DNA from: Dipteris shenzhenensis
Taxonomy: Eukaryota; Polypodiophyta; Polypodiopsida; Gleicheniales
DNA length: 64,000 nt
Direction: 5' to 3' (one strand)
Assembly (NCBI GenBank): GCA_047967505.1
Contig: CM106541.1
How positions within the stretch are numbered: position 1 is the stretch's first letter; each line of letters begins with the position of its first letter. This document shows positions 10,540 to 20,968 of this stretch, in pieces. The notes beneath the pieces were generated by a model, which worked only from the letters and a program-made list of their open reading frames with translations, did not search any database and was not told the DNA's origin. A program made the translations under genes and the position numbers.

Positions 10540-11660
10540 AAACTTCGTTCCCAAATTATGAAACAAAACTTGCAAAAGCTACCACGGAACTTATTGTTTC
10601 ATATGAAACAATGGTTTTTCGGACCCCCTAATAAACCAAAATATGCTTAATGAATAGTGATGCAACTTCCGTGGCTTTCATGATGCAGCTTCAGTGGCTT
10701 TTAAAGTCTTCTTGCAAGGGATGAAGTGTGCATGGTTACTAAAGTTGTCAATAACCATCCAATTCATATCATGACGTTGGGAGAGATTCAGAAGCTGGTG
10801 ACAAAGTCCATCGCAATATGCTCCCAAGGTGTTGGCTAAAGGCTGTAATAACCCTTGCGGAATCTTCTCGTACAAGGACCCCAAATCCATTCAGGTGAGA
10901 TATGTGTGTTACATGGACGACTCATTGCTAGGAATTGCCGGTTCTCGATCTATCATACTTTCCCAATTGGCAAGTTGGAAAAGACATAAAGAATTGATAA
11001 ACATCTTTCCAAATTTGCAGCCAACAGACATATCTCTTTGGCTGCATCAAAGTAGGAGACATTAATATGATTTGCAAAGGTGGATTATGGCATTCCTCAA
11101 TTGCCTTCTTCCTCAAGTTCTTGATAACATGAAGGCGATTCTGATTCCAAAGGCATCCATCAAGTAAAATATTTATTCTTTTGTCCACATCTCTCAACTC
11201 AACTTTATATAGTCATATGTGCGAGAAGTCTGGATCATCCTTATATGCATCCTTCATGGTAGCAGGTGTATGCTCAAAATTATGCATATCATGAAAATTC
11301 ACCCAACACATATGCTTTTCCTTAGAAGAGGCCATATAAGGAAGTAACGAACACTTTGATGGTTAGTCTGAACAAGAAAATCATCTCCTAGGAGATAATG
11401 CTTCCATGATCACAACAAGCACTCTTTCTCATACACATGATAGCTAAATTCTGCATCCTTCAATCTCCCACTCCCATACGCAACTGCATGATCATCTTGT
11501 GAAGATTTGCTCCAATACATCCTCTACTGGCATTTGCTTGAACCTCGAACGGTCTCTGCAAATTTGGCTTCAGTAATATCTCCTTTGTTGGTGAATCTCC
11601 TTATCTATGAATGTCTCTTAAGCTTCTAAGATTTTTTCTACACATCTATTCATGTACTTG
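10540..11660 (-). pseudogene. Ty3/gypsy RNase H-integrase remnant in intron 2
   Basis: Minus-strand pieces appear in pol order. RNase H comes first (DAEFSYHVYEKECLL, then HYLLGDDFLVQTNHQSVRYF, about 11460-11330). The zinc-binding start of integrase follows (11197-10928, including CQLGKYDRSRTGN). Next comes the catalytic core start at 10890-10678 (WMVIDNFSNHAHFIPCKKTL), then a broken LFHNLGTKFHP near 10590. Stops and frameshifts occur throughout. It is on the opposite strand to the copia piece beside it. Confidence 0.85.
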
Positions 11661-11788
11661 TGTGCATGCTTGCGAAAGCTTAAATGCAGTGAGGCAGTCT
11701 GTCTGAAGGTGTTTACAGTAGTTATTATTCCCCATTTGATTATCATTGAAAGACTCTTCTATCCTGGTTTATTTGTGTTATTGGTTAG

Positions 11789-11921
11789 GTACACTTGATT
11801 CAATATTCAGCAAATAATGGGGACCTGACATGTGAAGGTCTTTACCCACACCAGCATGAGATTTGGGATCTTGCATGCTGTCCATTTGATCCGCTGATTT
11901 TTTCAACTGTTCATGCCTCAG
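11789..11921 (+). CDS. EIPR1: EIPR1/TSSC1-type WD40 protein, exon 3
   Basis: Acceptor TTATTGGTTAG ends at 11788. The exon reads VHLIQYSANNGDLTCEGLYP, HQHEIWDLACCPFDPL and IFSTVHAS, then donor TCAG|GTATGT at 11922, leaving one base of the next codon (phase 1). EVHL.......LLCEGL..HPNEIWDLA.CPFD...FSTV is the diagnostic stretch of plant EIPR1/TSSC1. The exon lies 3.4 kb after exon 2, across two dead retrotransposons. Confidence 0.9.
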
Positions 11922-12049
11922 GTATGTTTTTTGAATGTGCATGTTCAGAGTATTTAAATCTCTCATTCAAGGTATGGATGATAGTAGGGCACCCTTTACT
12001 CTTTCAAGGAGCATTCTTTAAATTTCATATTCAGGTTTGGATGGCAATT
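11922..12049 (+). other. start of intron 3
   Basis: Donor GTATGT followed by about 130 bp of unique intron sequence up to the CA-rich tract where LINE A is inserted. Confidence 0.6.
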
Positions 12050-12073
12050 ACACACACGCACACGCGCACACAC
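12050..12073. repeat. CA/CG-rich simple repeat at the LINE A 3' end
   Basis: A short ACACACGCACACGCGC tract immediately beside the poly-T (LINE tail on the other strand). A similar CACGCACACGCGC is found beyond the LINE A 5' end at about 17880-17900, which fits a target-site duplication inside a CA repeat. Confidence 0.7.
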
Positions 12074-12154
12074 TTTTTTTTTGTGAGAAGAAAGCTTTTA
12101 TTTCTATATAATAATTACTTTCATAGCTGCTTCAAAAAACGAAGTAGCTACTAC

Positions 12155-15100
12155 TCAAGAAAAGATCTCAGTATAGGCTGTATACACATCCTGATCAATC
12201 AAACGAGTCTGAAAACAATCGTAGAATGATTGTTGCAGAGATCGTTTGAAAAAAAGAAAGGATGAAAATAGTGGATCACCAAAGACTCTATGATTTCTAT
12301 CCATCCATAAAGTCCATAGGGTCCAATATCGCACCCATATAAAAAATAAATCAAAACCCTGTCTCTGGGGATGAAATCCAAACAACCAGAAAAATCTGCC
12401 AAAAGTAACAGTAGGAAATCGCTGTCGAAGCCTCTGTCTGATGAGAGCAATGAAATCAGAAGTATTTGGACAGGACCAAAAGATGTGGAGCACTGATTCA
12501 GTAGAGTGCGAGCATCTGTGACAAACAGCTGAAGCAATATGTCTGTGTGCGAGTAACTGTCCAGATGGAAAAATGCCAAGGAGAACTCGCCATAGAAAAA
12601 GCTGTTGTCGAAGAGGGACTTTGTAATGCCAAAGGAGACGCAACCTTTTTCTCCACCACTTCATTGGACGATCCATATGCCAAACAATATTTGCTCTGTT
12701 GGAAATCCAAGGTGGAGGTAATAACACTCTATACAATGATGACACTGTGATATGTGAAAGCTTCAAAGGACGGACATATGAGGAAGGAGAGCGTAAAATC
12801 CAATCCTCAAGCCGATGCTGTATTTCTAAATGAGGTACCGGCAAGTACGGTTGGAGCATTGCTGAAATTTTATGCCATAAAGGACGATAATGAGCTCCCA
12901 AGCCATATTTGCGAGCAGCCAAAGAAAAAGATAGAATTGTGCCATCATCGTGAAGTACATCCGCCACAGATGAAATGCCTTTGAAGGAGAGAAAATAAGA
13001 ACGTCGAGGTTCTTGTATGGCCAAAGGTGGGTGGAATACTTTAGACCAAAAGAGATTCTCTACCCTCAAAGAGTTGCCCAAGAGAAAGTCCCTGCCTTTC
13101 CATTCCAAGTGGGATAAAATGTGTTTCCAATCAAGAAGCAGAGAAGAAACAAAAGGGCATCCTCTGGTCTTGCCTTGGATAGAGCCAAATAAAAGTTCCC
13201 ACTGAGTAGGCTGCCAATTCCCAAAAGCAGATGTATGAAGATGTAATAAGAGAGAGCGAATCATAAAAGCCCAAGGCTGATCTCCTTGTAGAAATTACAT
13301 CATCATTGTCCCCCTGTGAGCAAGTAAATGCATTTGAATATTGAGAATGTTCAGACCCCCGTGCATCTTTGGAGAACAGAGACGATGCATGGAGAGTAAT
13401 CTGAGACTTTTCTTGCCATGTTTTGAACGCCAGAAAATTTCCATGATAGCTGACATAAATGAAACCAAATCTGCCTTAGTAAACATAGTGAGAGGCATAT
13501 AAAATTGTATGTATGCTATGAAAATGGATTGTGTAATTCGCAGACGAACATGTAATGGCCAAGTTGCAAGCTTCCAATATTCAAGTTTTGCCCTCAACTT
13601 TACTAGCACCCAATCAGTTTGTTGTGAACGGGTGAGTCCCCATCCTAAAGGATAACCAAGATGTCGAATGAATTGAGAAGCAGGAACAATTTCCCCAGGC
13701 CACAAAAGGTTGTGCTAGTCCTGTGGATGTAAAGGCAACAATTTTGATTTTTGAAAATTTACCCGAAAGCCAGCAGCCAATCCATATGTAGAAAGAGCAT
13801 GCATAATCATGGACAGATCAGCCCGAGTATTTTTTGGAGTAAAGAAAGAATCATCGGCATATGCTTGAGCAATCATGCTGCGACTGCCATGGATCTCCAA
13901 ACCGTGCAGCTGGTCCGTGTCCAAGAGGTGATCCAGATATTGAAGCAGTGGATGAGTGGCTATGGCAAAAAGTAAAGCACTCAGTGGGCATCCTTGTCTG
14001 ACAGAGCAAGCAAGAGTCCAGGATGGAGAAATATCTCCTGAAAGTATGCAGGCAGCTTCACTATCTTGATATAGCCAATTGATGAGTTGCTGCATTTTTG
14101 TGCCAAAACCCAAAGCCTGCATAGTCGATGAAATGAAATCCCACTGAACTGTATCAAAAGCTTTGGCAATATCAACTTGCAATAACAGAACATCCCGCTG
14201 TGTGTATTTGGCATATTCAATTCCAATGTAGGCATTAGCAATGTTATCGGTGATATGCCTACGCGGGACAAAGCCATATTGCGCAGGATGCAATCCATCA
14301 TGTAAAAACCCCTTTAGCCGAGCAACAATCATTTTGGCAGTGACTTTGTATATTACAGGCATAAGAGTGATAGGTCTCCAGTCTGCCAAAGACTCACAAA
14401 TTTGTTTTTTAGGAAGGAGTTTAACAAGACCTCTCTTCCATGTGTTTGGCATTTTCTGATGTCGCCATGCATTATTCACCATAGATAGCAATGGATGCTT
14501 CAAAATAGGCCAGTATGCTAGAAAAAACTCGACTGTCAAACCATCCCATCCAGGGGATTTCCATCTGCCACATGATTTGATGGCATCTGACAGTTCCCTC
14601 TCAGTAAAGGGTTCCTCCAATTCCAAAGCTTGAGTAGGGGAAATGATTGGAGAAACATTTTTCAACAGTAAATTTCGTGCAAGCAAAACCTGTTGCGAGG
14701 GAGGAGCTGCAGAGCCAAATTGCTGAGAGAAGTGATGCACACAAACAAAGGCAAGCTGTGACCGTGAAGTAGTCCATGATCCATCAGGCATAAGCACTCT
14801 GCAAATTTCTGTTTTGATTCTCCTCTGATGCAAACTCTTGAAAAATTCTTTGGAAGAGCAACCTTTATCTGTGAAGGCTCTTTGTCTTGCCCATTTTGCC
14901 AGTTTCCTGTGATCATTTAGTTTAAGACAAAGTCTTGCCTGACATAATGTGGTTTGCTCATGCATGGACAGCAAACGATGATGACTGAGTTCAGTGAGGT
15001 CTTGACAAGTAGACTTGGCCTGAGCAATGGTTTCCCTCAGAGTCTTCATGTAAGACTTGCCATAAACTCTAATCACCATTTGCATTTTAGAAATAAAAGA

Positions 15101-15961
15101 AGCCCAGGCATCATCAGCATGAAGATGGCTGCTTGATGAGAGACAATGAGCTGCTTCAGTGACCATTGCCTTAAATTCAGCATGTTGCAAATAACTGTTG
15201 TTGATGATTAAATGTCGCCTTTGTGGCAATCTATCATCTGGCATCTTATGAAAAGATAACCGCAGCCATAGTGGTGCATGGTCTGAATGCACAAAGGCAT
15301 AGTCAATCCACATTTTGCATGCGAAATCCCCATTTTGTTGGGGAGCAACACTATACCAGCAATCCAATTGTGCCTTATAGGCGGAAAGAGCATTATGTTG
15401 AAAAGTGTAGCCCGGTGACAAAGGCTGCAATTCCTTCCAAAGGTCAACTAGATCCAAATGCAAGAGTAGTTGAGACCAGGCATGCCTTTCAGGAGATAAC
15501 ATATGATCGTGGCTGGAAGTGTTGTCTCCCTGTTGTGGAGCATTATTGAAATCCCCACATATGTAGGCATGAGATCTCCACGGGTATTGTTGCATAGAAT
15601 GCCAAATTACAGTTCTGTCTCGAGATGACTGAGGTGCATAAACTGAAGCAAATTCAAACACCTCTCCTCTAATAATGCATTGGAGAACAAGCCATCTACC
15701 TTTGTTGTCATTTAATGCAATGACTGGTTGAAGCTCATGTTTGATCAGAAGGACAACCCCTGAGAAAGAGTGCTCCCCAGCATAGAAAATGTCATACCCA
15801 CAGTAGTGTCCTGTCTTGCCTGCATAAATATGTTGGTTGTGCTCTTGTAATGCCACTATGTCAGGTTGAAATCTGTTGATGTACAACCACACAGATTTCC
15901 ATTTCCTACTGTCACACATGCCCTGGACATTGAGTGTAAAACAGGTGATGTGAGCAGTCAT
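12155..15961 (-). pseudogene. LINE A ORF2: endonuclease-reverse transcriptase, two nonsense codons
   Basis: One continuous frame of 1,269 codons, interrupted only by stops at 13715-13717 and 13295-13297. The N-terminal APE-type endonuclease (about residues 1-235) shows LNVQGM, LQEH, VYAPQ, GDFNNAP and SDHAPL. The reverse transcriptase shows WRPITLMPVIYK, QYGFVPRRHITDN, DIAKAFDTVQWDF, SVRQGCPLSALLF and catalytic YADD. The C-terminal zf-RVT region (WHYKVPLRQQLFLWRVLLGI, then CHRC...H...C) is intact. LINE B has Trp (TGG) and Gln (CAG) at the two stop positions, so both stops are recent point changes. All key catalytic residues are present. Confidence 0.93.
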
Positions 15962-16017
15962 ATATACAGATATTTATAGTAATGTAACAACTATGTACAG
16001 CAGCAAAATGCATGAGG

Positions 16018-17247
16018 TCAGCCTTGCATTTCTATCTCAGGGTCGAGGCCTCGCCCCTGAGAAGTAGTCGCCTGAGAAGTAGACAGCAAAGAAGCAACCT
16101 CTTCTTCAGGGAAGAGTGTTCTGCTGGCTGTTACTGCAGCCCATGTAATCCCAATTCCTGTATTGATCTCTGGGGTGTTTCCGCTAGAAGAGGCACCATT
16201 CCAAGTGCGAGGGGGTGGAATTCTTCGAGCAGAAATAACCTTTCTTGGGCTCTGCCAGCCATCAGTTGAAGGTTGCTTTCCTTTGGACAAGGATTGAGTA
16301 GCAGGAGGTGAATGTGAAGTGAGATTCGCATTGGTAGCTACTGAATCTTTGCCTTTATCCTGACTCCTAGAATGCTGTCTACTGCTTTTGTTTTTGTTGG
16401 CAACTGGAGTAGGAGCATCTTTAGTGGGCATGTGGACTGGCAAGGTGACATGAGGCATTTTATGTGGGTTCAGTGGACACTGTGAAGCCATGTGTCCAAT
16501 CTTTTTGCATTCAAAACAGGCCCCTGCAAATAAACCCCATTTGAGTTTATAAAAAGCACTGCCCATGTTCACATTATTCACCGTGACCGAATAAGAGTCC
16601 GGTGTGGGATTATCAGTATCCCAAAGAATGCAAAATCTGTTTGAGTTGCCATTTGGCCGTGGTGGGCAGACCACTTTACCTAAAGATGCTGCAATTTTAG
16701 GCAAAAGTGAGGCCATACATTGGAAGTCAACAACTTCAACCCAAACCGGGCATCTGTGTCGGATTAAAGCCTGAAAGTCTCGTGTGGGAGACCATGGCAA
16801 TACATGCACCATTTGCTGCCCAAAAAAGAGAGGCGAGTGTTCCAAAAGCATTTGTCTGTGGATCTCATCCACCATGATAACCTCAAAAAAGCCCCTGGCT
16901 GCATAATGTACTTTACGAACAAAAGAGCCAGCCAATGTGCGTGTCAGCCAGTTGCCTATCTCTGCAGCAGGTGGCATCCGGCCTGGAAAAAATAATATGA
17001 CTGCATTGTTAGCATATTTTCTGACTGGATCCACAATTTCATCAACCTCAACCATGATGCCAACTGAGGGAACCGAGTCTTTCCATTCTTTTCTCGTATC
17101 TGCAAATCCTTCATGCATGACATCATAGACTAGTTGAGCCTCAAGAGTGTCATGCACCGGGTCATGCTGACCCTCAACCTGCTTTTGCTTCTTGCAGGGA
17201 GCCGAGCGCTCCTTTTGAAACGTTTTTTCATATGAGTATTCTGCCAT
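16018..17247 (-). CDS. LINE A ORF1: DUF4283-like nucleic-acid-binding protein with CCHC knuckle
   Basis: About 409 residues, uninterrupted. The start MAEYSYEK is chosen because it is shared with LINE B; the longer frame upstream is not conserved as protein. The middle (FFPGRMPPAAEIGNWLTRTL through VHVLPWSPT) is the DUF4283 fold common in ORF1 of plant L1 elements. A CX2CX4HX4C knuckle follows (CFECKKIGHMASQC). The C-terminus is Ser/Gln-rich and disordered-looking and ends EIEMQG. It probably binds element RNA as a ribonucleoprotein. It is separated from ORF2 by 56 bp. Confidence 0.9.
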   Translation of the reverse strand: MAEYSYEKTFQKERSAPCKKQKQVEGQHDPVHDTLEAQLVYDVMHEGFADTRKEWKDSVPSVGIMVEVDEIVDPVRKYANNAVILFFPGRMPPAAEIGNWLTRTLAGSFVRKVHYAARGFFEVIMVDEIHRQMLLEHSPLFFGQQMVHVLPWSPTRDFQALIRHRCPVWVEVVDFQCMASLLPKIAASLGKVVCPPRPNGNSNRFCILWDTDNPTPDSYSVTVNNVNMGSAFYKLKWGLFAGACFECKKIGHMASQCPLNPHKMPHVTLPVHMPTKDAPTPVANKNKSSRQHSRSQDKGKDSVATNANLTSHSPPATQSLSKGKQPSTDGWQSPRKVISARRIPPPRTWNGASSSGNTPEINTGIGITWAAVTASRTLFPEEEVASLLSTSQATTSQGRGLDPEIEMQG

Positions 17248-17468
17248 AACTTTGTATAAAGGGGAGCTTGGGAATGAAATACGTGTAAAGGGGTAGTGAA
17301 AGCCACAGGAGTATCCACAGGAAGCCCACAAGGGAGGGGGAGGAGAGTATAGCTAGTGAGGAGAAAAGACGAGGGAAAGGTAAGATTTTGGTGAAAAAAA
17401 ACAGGGCTGTTTGGGAAGACAACGAAGCAAAGAAACCCCAAAAGCTTATACGACAAGAGGTGCTGGGC

Positions 17469-17795
17469 TGTACGGACTACGACGAGCTGTGTTGAAGTAT
17501 GCACAGGCTGCACGGGGGGAGGCTAACTGTACGGAAATACAGGGCAGGCACGTAATCGTACGGTCGTACGGACACCGTACGGCGACCGTACAATGTACGG
17601 ACGAATCTGCGGAGGGTACTTGGCAAGGACGAAATACCAAAACACGTACACCTGGCTGAAATCGCATAAAGATGCCGTGGACTATACACACACACCAAGG
17701 GGGCTGTACGAAATGTGCGGAAGAGCAGCAGCAAAAGCACGCCTGTATGGAGCAGCTGAAGCGGCGCTGGGATCTGTACGGAAACTGCCGTACGA
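17469..17795 (-). promoter_or_regulatory. GTAC array in LINE A 5' leader
   Basis: I count 12 GTAC tetramers in about 327 bp; random expectation is about 1.3. Most read CCGTAC on the element (minus) strand. The array lies between the 5' end and ORF1, where L1-type internal promoters sit. CCGTAC(A/G) matches the SBP/SPL binding consensus. Function is inferred. Confidence 0.6.
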
Positions 17796-17855
17796 TGGCT
17801 GGAGGGCACCGGACGCTAACGGGCAACGAGCTCTCACCGCTCTCTCTCACCGCTA

Positions 17856-17916
17856 CTCACACACTCACACTCACACACACACACACTCACGCACACGCGC
17901 GCGCACACACACACAT
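17856..17916. repeat. CA/CG-rich repeat between LINE A and the next LINE 3' end
   Basis: Pure CA/CG dinucleotide tract with CTCA interruptions. Part is the GT-rich 5' end of LINE A and part is target sequence next to a second LINE 3' end at 17917. Confidence 0.85.
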
Positions 17917-18131
17917 TTTTGTGTGTAAAAGAATCTTTCGTTAAGAAGAATGTACATTCATAGCTGTCCCAAAGTAAGACAGCTACTACTCATAAGCTGG
18001 AAGAAGATGAAAAGAAAAACCAAGGTAATGTACATTCAAAGCTGCATCAAAGAGGACCAACTCTCACTCCGAACTAAAAACAGTGTGAAAAAACTTATAA
18101 TTGGGCCGGAGGAAGATCTCCTTGGGCATGT
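17917..18131 (-). mobile_element. LINE 3'-end fragments, two stacked
   Basis: TTTTTGTGTGTAAAAGAATC followed by ATGTACATTCATAGCTG is homologous to the terminal segment of LINE A (TTTTTTTTGTGAGAAGAAAG ... TCATAGCTGCTTC). A second such segment begins at about 18028 (ATGTACATTCAAAGCTG) and ends with GGAAGATCTCC. Both are minus-strand, 5'-truncated tails without coding capacity. Confidence 0.75.
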
Positions 18132-18194
18132 GTGTGCGCGCGGGCGCACACACACACGCACGCACACGCAGGCATGCACGCACGCGCACACATT
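18132..18194. repeat. GT/CG then CA/CG simple repeat
   Basis: GTGTGTGCGCGCGGGCGCAC passing into CACACGCACGCACACGC and ending at the next LINE poly-T. It can fold back on itself (GTGTGTGCGC against GCGCACACAC). Confidence 0.85.
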
Positions 18195-18609
18195 TTTGTG
18201 AAAAGCAAATATTTCGTAATAAAAGGAATGTACATTCATAGCTGGCCCACAAGAGAGCAACTTCTATGGAAGAACTAGAAACAGTGAGAAAACACTTCCA
18301 GTTGGACCAAAGGAAGATCTCCAAGAAAGTGGGCATCTTGGAGAGACTGATGCAAAGAAGAATGAAAGAGTATAAACATCCATCGAGGAGTGCGCGTACA
18401 ACCAAAGAAAGCTATGGGCTCTATGGTCGATATGGGCATGATATAACAACCATAGACCCTAATAGCGACACTGGTAAAAGAACCGATCATAGTCCGGTCT
18501 GGAGGCATATGTACCAAACAACCAGACGTGCCTGTCAAAAGAAATTCTAGGAAAATCGGCATGAAGAAAGGCTTGCTAATCTGGGAAGAGAATCATGAGC
18601 AGTAGGACA
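18195..18609 (-). mobile_element. 5'-truncated LINE fragment (ORF2 C-terminus and tail)
   Basis: The minus strand begins CPTAHDSLPRLA at about 18607, comparable to CPNTSDFIALIRQRL of LINE A, and passes WLFGTY-like zf-RVT tail residues with several frameshifts. It ends in the shared ATGTACATTCATAGCTG tail and an A-rich end at about 18195. It is more diverged from LINE A than LINE B is. Its 5' side abuts the gypsy integrase stop codon within a few bases. Confidence 0.78.
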
Positions 18610-18612
18610 AGT

Positions 18613-20037
18613 CTAGACAAGATGCAACATGGTCTCCCGCAGATGTATTTGTTGATCAATGATCTGGTCTGGCTCTAAGAGCTGGGTCTCTCCTTGAAGC
18701 AATGGTGCATCGTTTAAAATCGGTCGAATTGGTGGGTTTCCATGGAAAGGTTTCAGGAGGTGCACATGAAAAGAATTATGAATTTTCCAATCGGGTGGTA
18801 AATCGAGCCGATAGGCATTGTCATTAATGTGCTCCAAAACTTTAAAGGGACCATAGGATTTAGGGGCAAACTTAACTACAGGGTGTGTCTCAATACTCTT
18901 AAGTCTACGCTTCTCAATACGTAACATGATTAGGTCACCTTCAGCAGATACAACTTTCTTTCTACCCTTGTTTGCACGTGCAGTATACACAGCTTGAGCA
19001 TGCTCGATATTCTTTTTGACAGTAGTCAAAATGCTAGAGAAATCTTCAGTAAATCCATCAGCAGCCTCTACTTGGTGCTTAAGGCGGGTCAATAGAGTAG
19101 GAATGGTCTTTCCATAGATAATTTGGAATGGAGATTTGCTTGTAGCAGAGTGCTTAGTGTTGTTGTAGGCAAATTGTAATATGTGTATAAATTTGTCCCA
19201 TTTGCCTCGCTGAGTAGACACGTAAGCATGTAACATGTCATAAATAGTATTTTGTGTGACCTTGGTTTGGCCATTAGAATCGGGATGAAAAGCAATGGAA
19301 AAATCTAACTTCATACCAAGATTGTTAAAGAGTGCGGTCCAGAAGTTACTACAAAATTTACTATCCCGGTCTGACACGATTACTTTTGGAAGGCCATGGT
19401 GTATAAAGATGTGCTTGATGAACAAATGAGCAGCCTGAACTGCGGTCAAGGTCTTCTTACAAGGAATAAAGTAAGCTTGCTTGCTAAATCTATCAATGAT
19501 AGTCCAAATCTTATCAAAACCTGAGCTAGTTGTAGGAAATCTAGTAATGAAGTCCATAGAAATCTGCTCCCATGGGCCATCAGGAATTGTTAAAGACATA
19601 AGTAAACCTTGATATTTGCCCTTGTAGCTCTTGACTTTTTGACAAATAAGACATTGTGCAACAAAAGTTTCGACATCAACTTTAAGCTTAGGCTAGAAAA
19701 AATCTTGAATAACAGTCTAATACATAGCATCGATGCCTCTATGTCCCATGTAGGGTGGGTGATGTACCTCTTCTAGTACCAAGCGTCGAAATGGTGCAGT
19801 GACACACAAGCGCTTTTCGTAGAATAGATAGTCATTATGAATGGAATACGAGGCCATAGGGGTGCTATTAGCTTGCTTAATCTTATGCCAAATTTTTGAA
19901 AAGTCTCGATAAGTAGGATAGTCCGCCTTCATAGGCTTGAAAGGGTCTCCCTCGATGACTGAGATATTATTTATGCTAGGTCGACGGCTCAGTGCATCGG
20001 CAACTACATTGTCTTTGCCTGGTTGATATTGGATCAT
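18613..20037 (-). pseudogene. element G H2C2 domain and integrase, catalytic Glu replaced by Lys
   Basis: The zinc-binding start (EEVHHPPYMGHRG, then CLICQ) spans a stop near 19717. The integrase core then runs open from 19599: SMDFITRFPT (first Asp), VIVSDRDSKF (second Asp) and DSNGQTKVTQN, where the family normally has QTE. The C-terminal HVHLLKPFHG is present, but the frame ends at MLHLV where a chromodomain-type tail would be expected. With Glu replaced by Lys and stops upstream, this copy cannot integrate. Confidence 0.88.
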
Positions 20038-20039
20038 CG

Positions 20040-20968
20040 GTTAATGTGCCGATTCGAGGTCGCCGACTGAGTAAGGAGACGTCTAAGACTCTGGTGATCA
20101 GTTTAATGAGTAACTTGGAACCCATAAGATAGTGTTTCTAGAGTTTAAGGGCATGCATCACAGCGACTAATTCTTTATCATACTTGGAATAGTTTAGCTC
20201 TGCTGGCTTTAATTTACGTGACTCGAATGCAATTGGATGGTTATCTTACATGAGCATAGCCCCAAAACCCTATCTACTAGCATCAGTAACCATGACAAAG
20301 AAGGGTCTCGTAAAGTCCGGCATGGTCAAAACTGGTGTGTGCGTCATTGCACCCTAAGTCGTTGAAAAGCTAAAGTGTGCTGCTCACTCCAAGAGAAAGC
20401 ACGAGTCTTACGTAGTAGTTCGGTCAATGAATGTGCCTTGTGTGCAAAATTTTCTAACAAATCTGCGATAGAAACTACACAGACCTAGAAAGAATCGTAA
20501 CTCATGGATATCTTTAGGCTGTGACTTCTACCTTCTTGGGATCTACTTGAATGCCTTCAGCTGAAACAATGTGTGCAAGATATTCAATTTCAGGTTGGAA
20601 AAAAGAACTTTTCTTAGGGTTGGCATACAGTTGGTTCTCACGTAAGAGAGAGAAAACAAGATTCAAGTGTTTCTCATGTTCCTCTCGACTCTTGCTATAA
20701 ATCATGATATCATCAAAGAAAACTACCACAAAGTCTTAATAGGGTAGGAAGATACGATTCATCATCCGACTAAATGTGGCAGGTGCATTGGTCAATCCAA
20801 AAGGCATAACAAGAAATTCATAGTGACCAGTTTGGGTTCTAAAAGCAGTCTTGAAAATATCGGACTCGATCACTCTCACTTGATGATATCCTGACCTAAG
20901 ATCGATCTTGCTAAAGATGTGGATCCTTTCAACTTGTCGAGTAGATCATCAACTCTCGGAATGGGGTA
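20040..20968 (-). pseudogene. element G RT C-terminus and RNase H, broken
   Basis: A 71-residue open piece at 20729-20514 carries the catalytic FFDD (MVVFFDDIMIYSKSREEHEK) and LAHIVSAEGIQVDPKKVE. After stops, RNase H motifs follow: FLGLCSFYRRF, VTDAS, NYSKYDKELVAVMHALK. It ends toward QYQPGKDNVVADALSRRPS at about 20035. Frameshifts interrupt it at least three times. Confidence 0.85.

Larger units (their letters stand above)
12074..17885 (-). mobile_element. LINE A, L1-type non-LTR retrotransposon
   Basis: A near-complete minus-strand LINE of about 5.8 kb. Its A-rich tail appears as poly-T at 12074. Then, in element order from the right, come a 5' leader with a dense GTAC array (17469-17795), ORF1 (17247-16018), a 57-bp gap, and ORF2 (15961-12155). 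It matches LINE B (25686-31534) from end to end in layout and length. The 5' terminus is GT-rich on the element strand, as in LINE B. It lies in intron 3 of the EIPR1 gene, antisense to the gene. Confidence 0.92.

Noticed and set aside
12050-12073. CA tract as an integral 3' tail of the LINE
   Set aside because: LINE B ends in a plain A-rich tail followed directly by its target duplication, so the tract beside LINE A is more likely target sequence.
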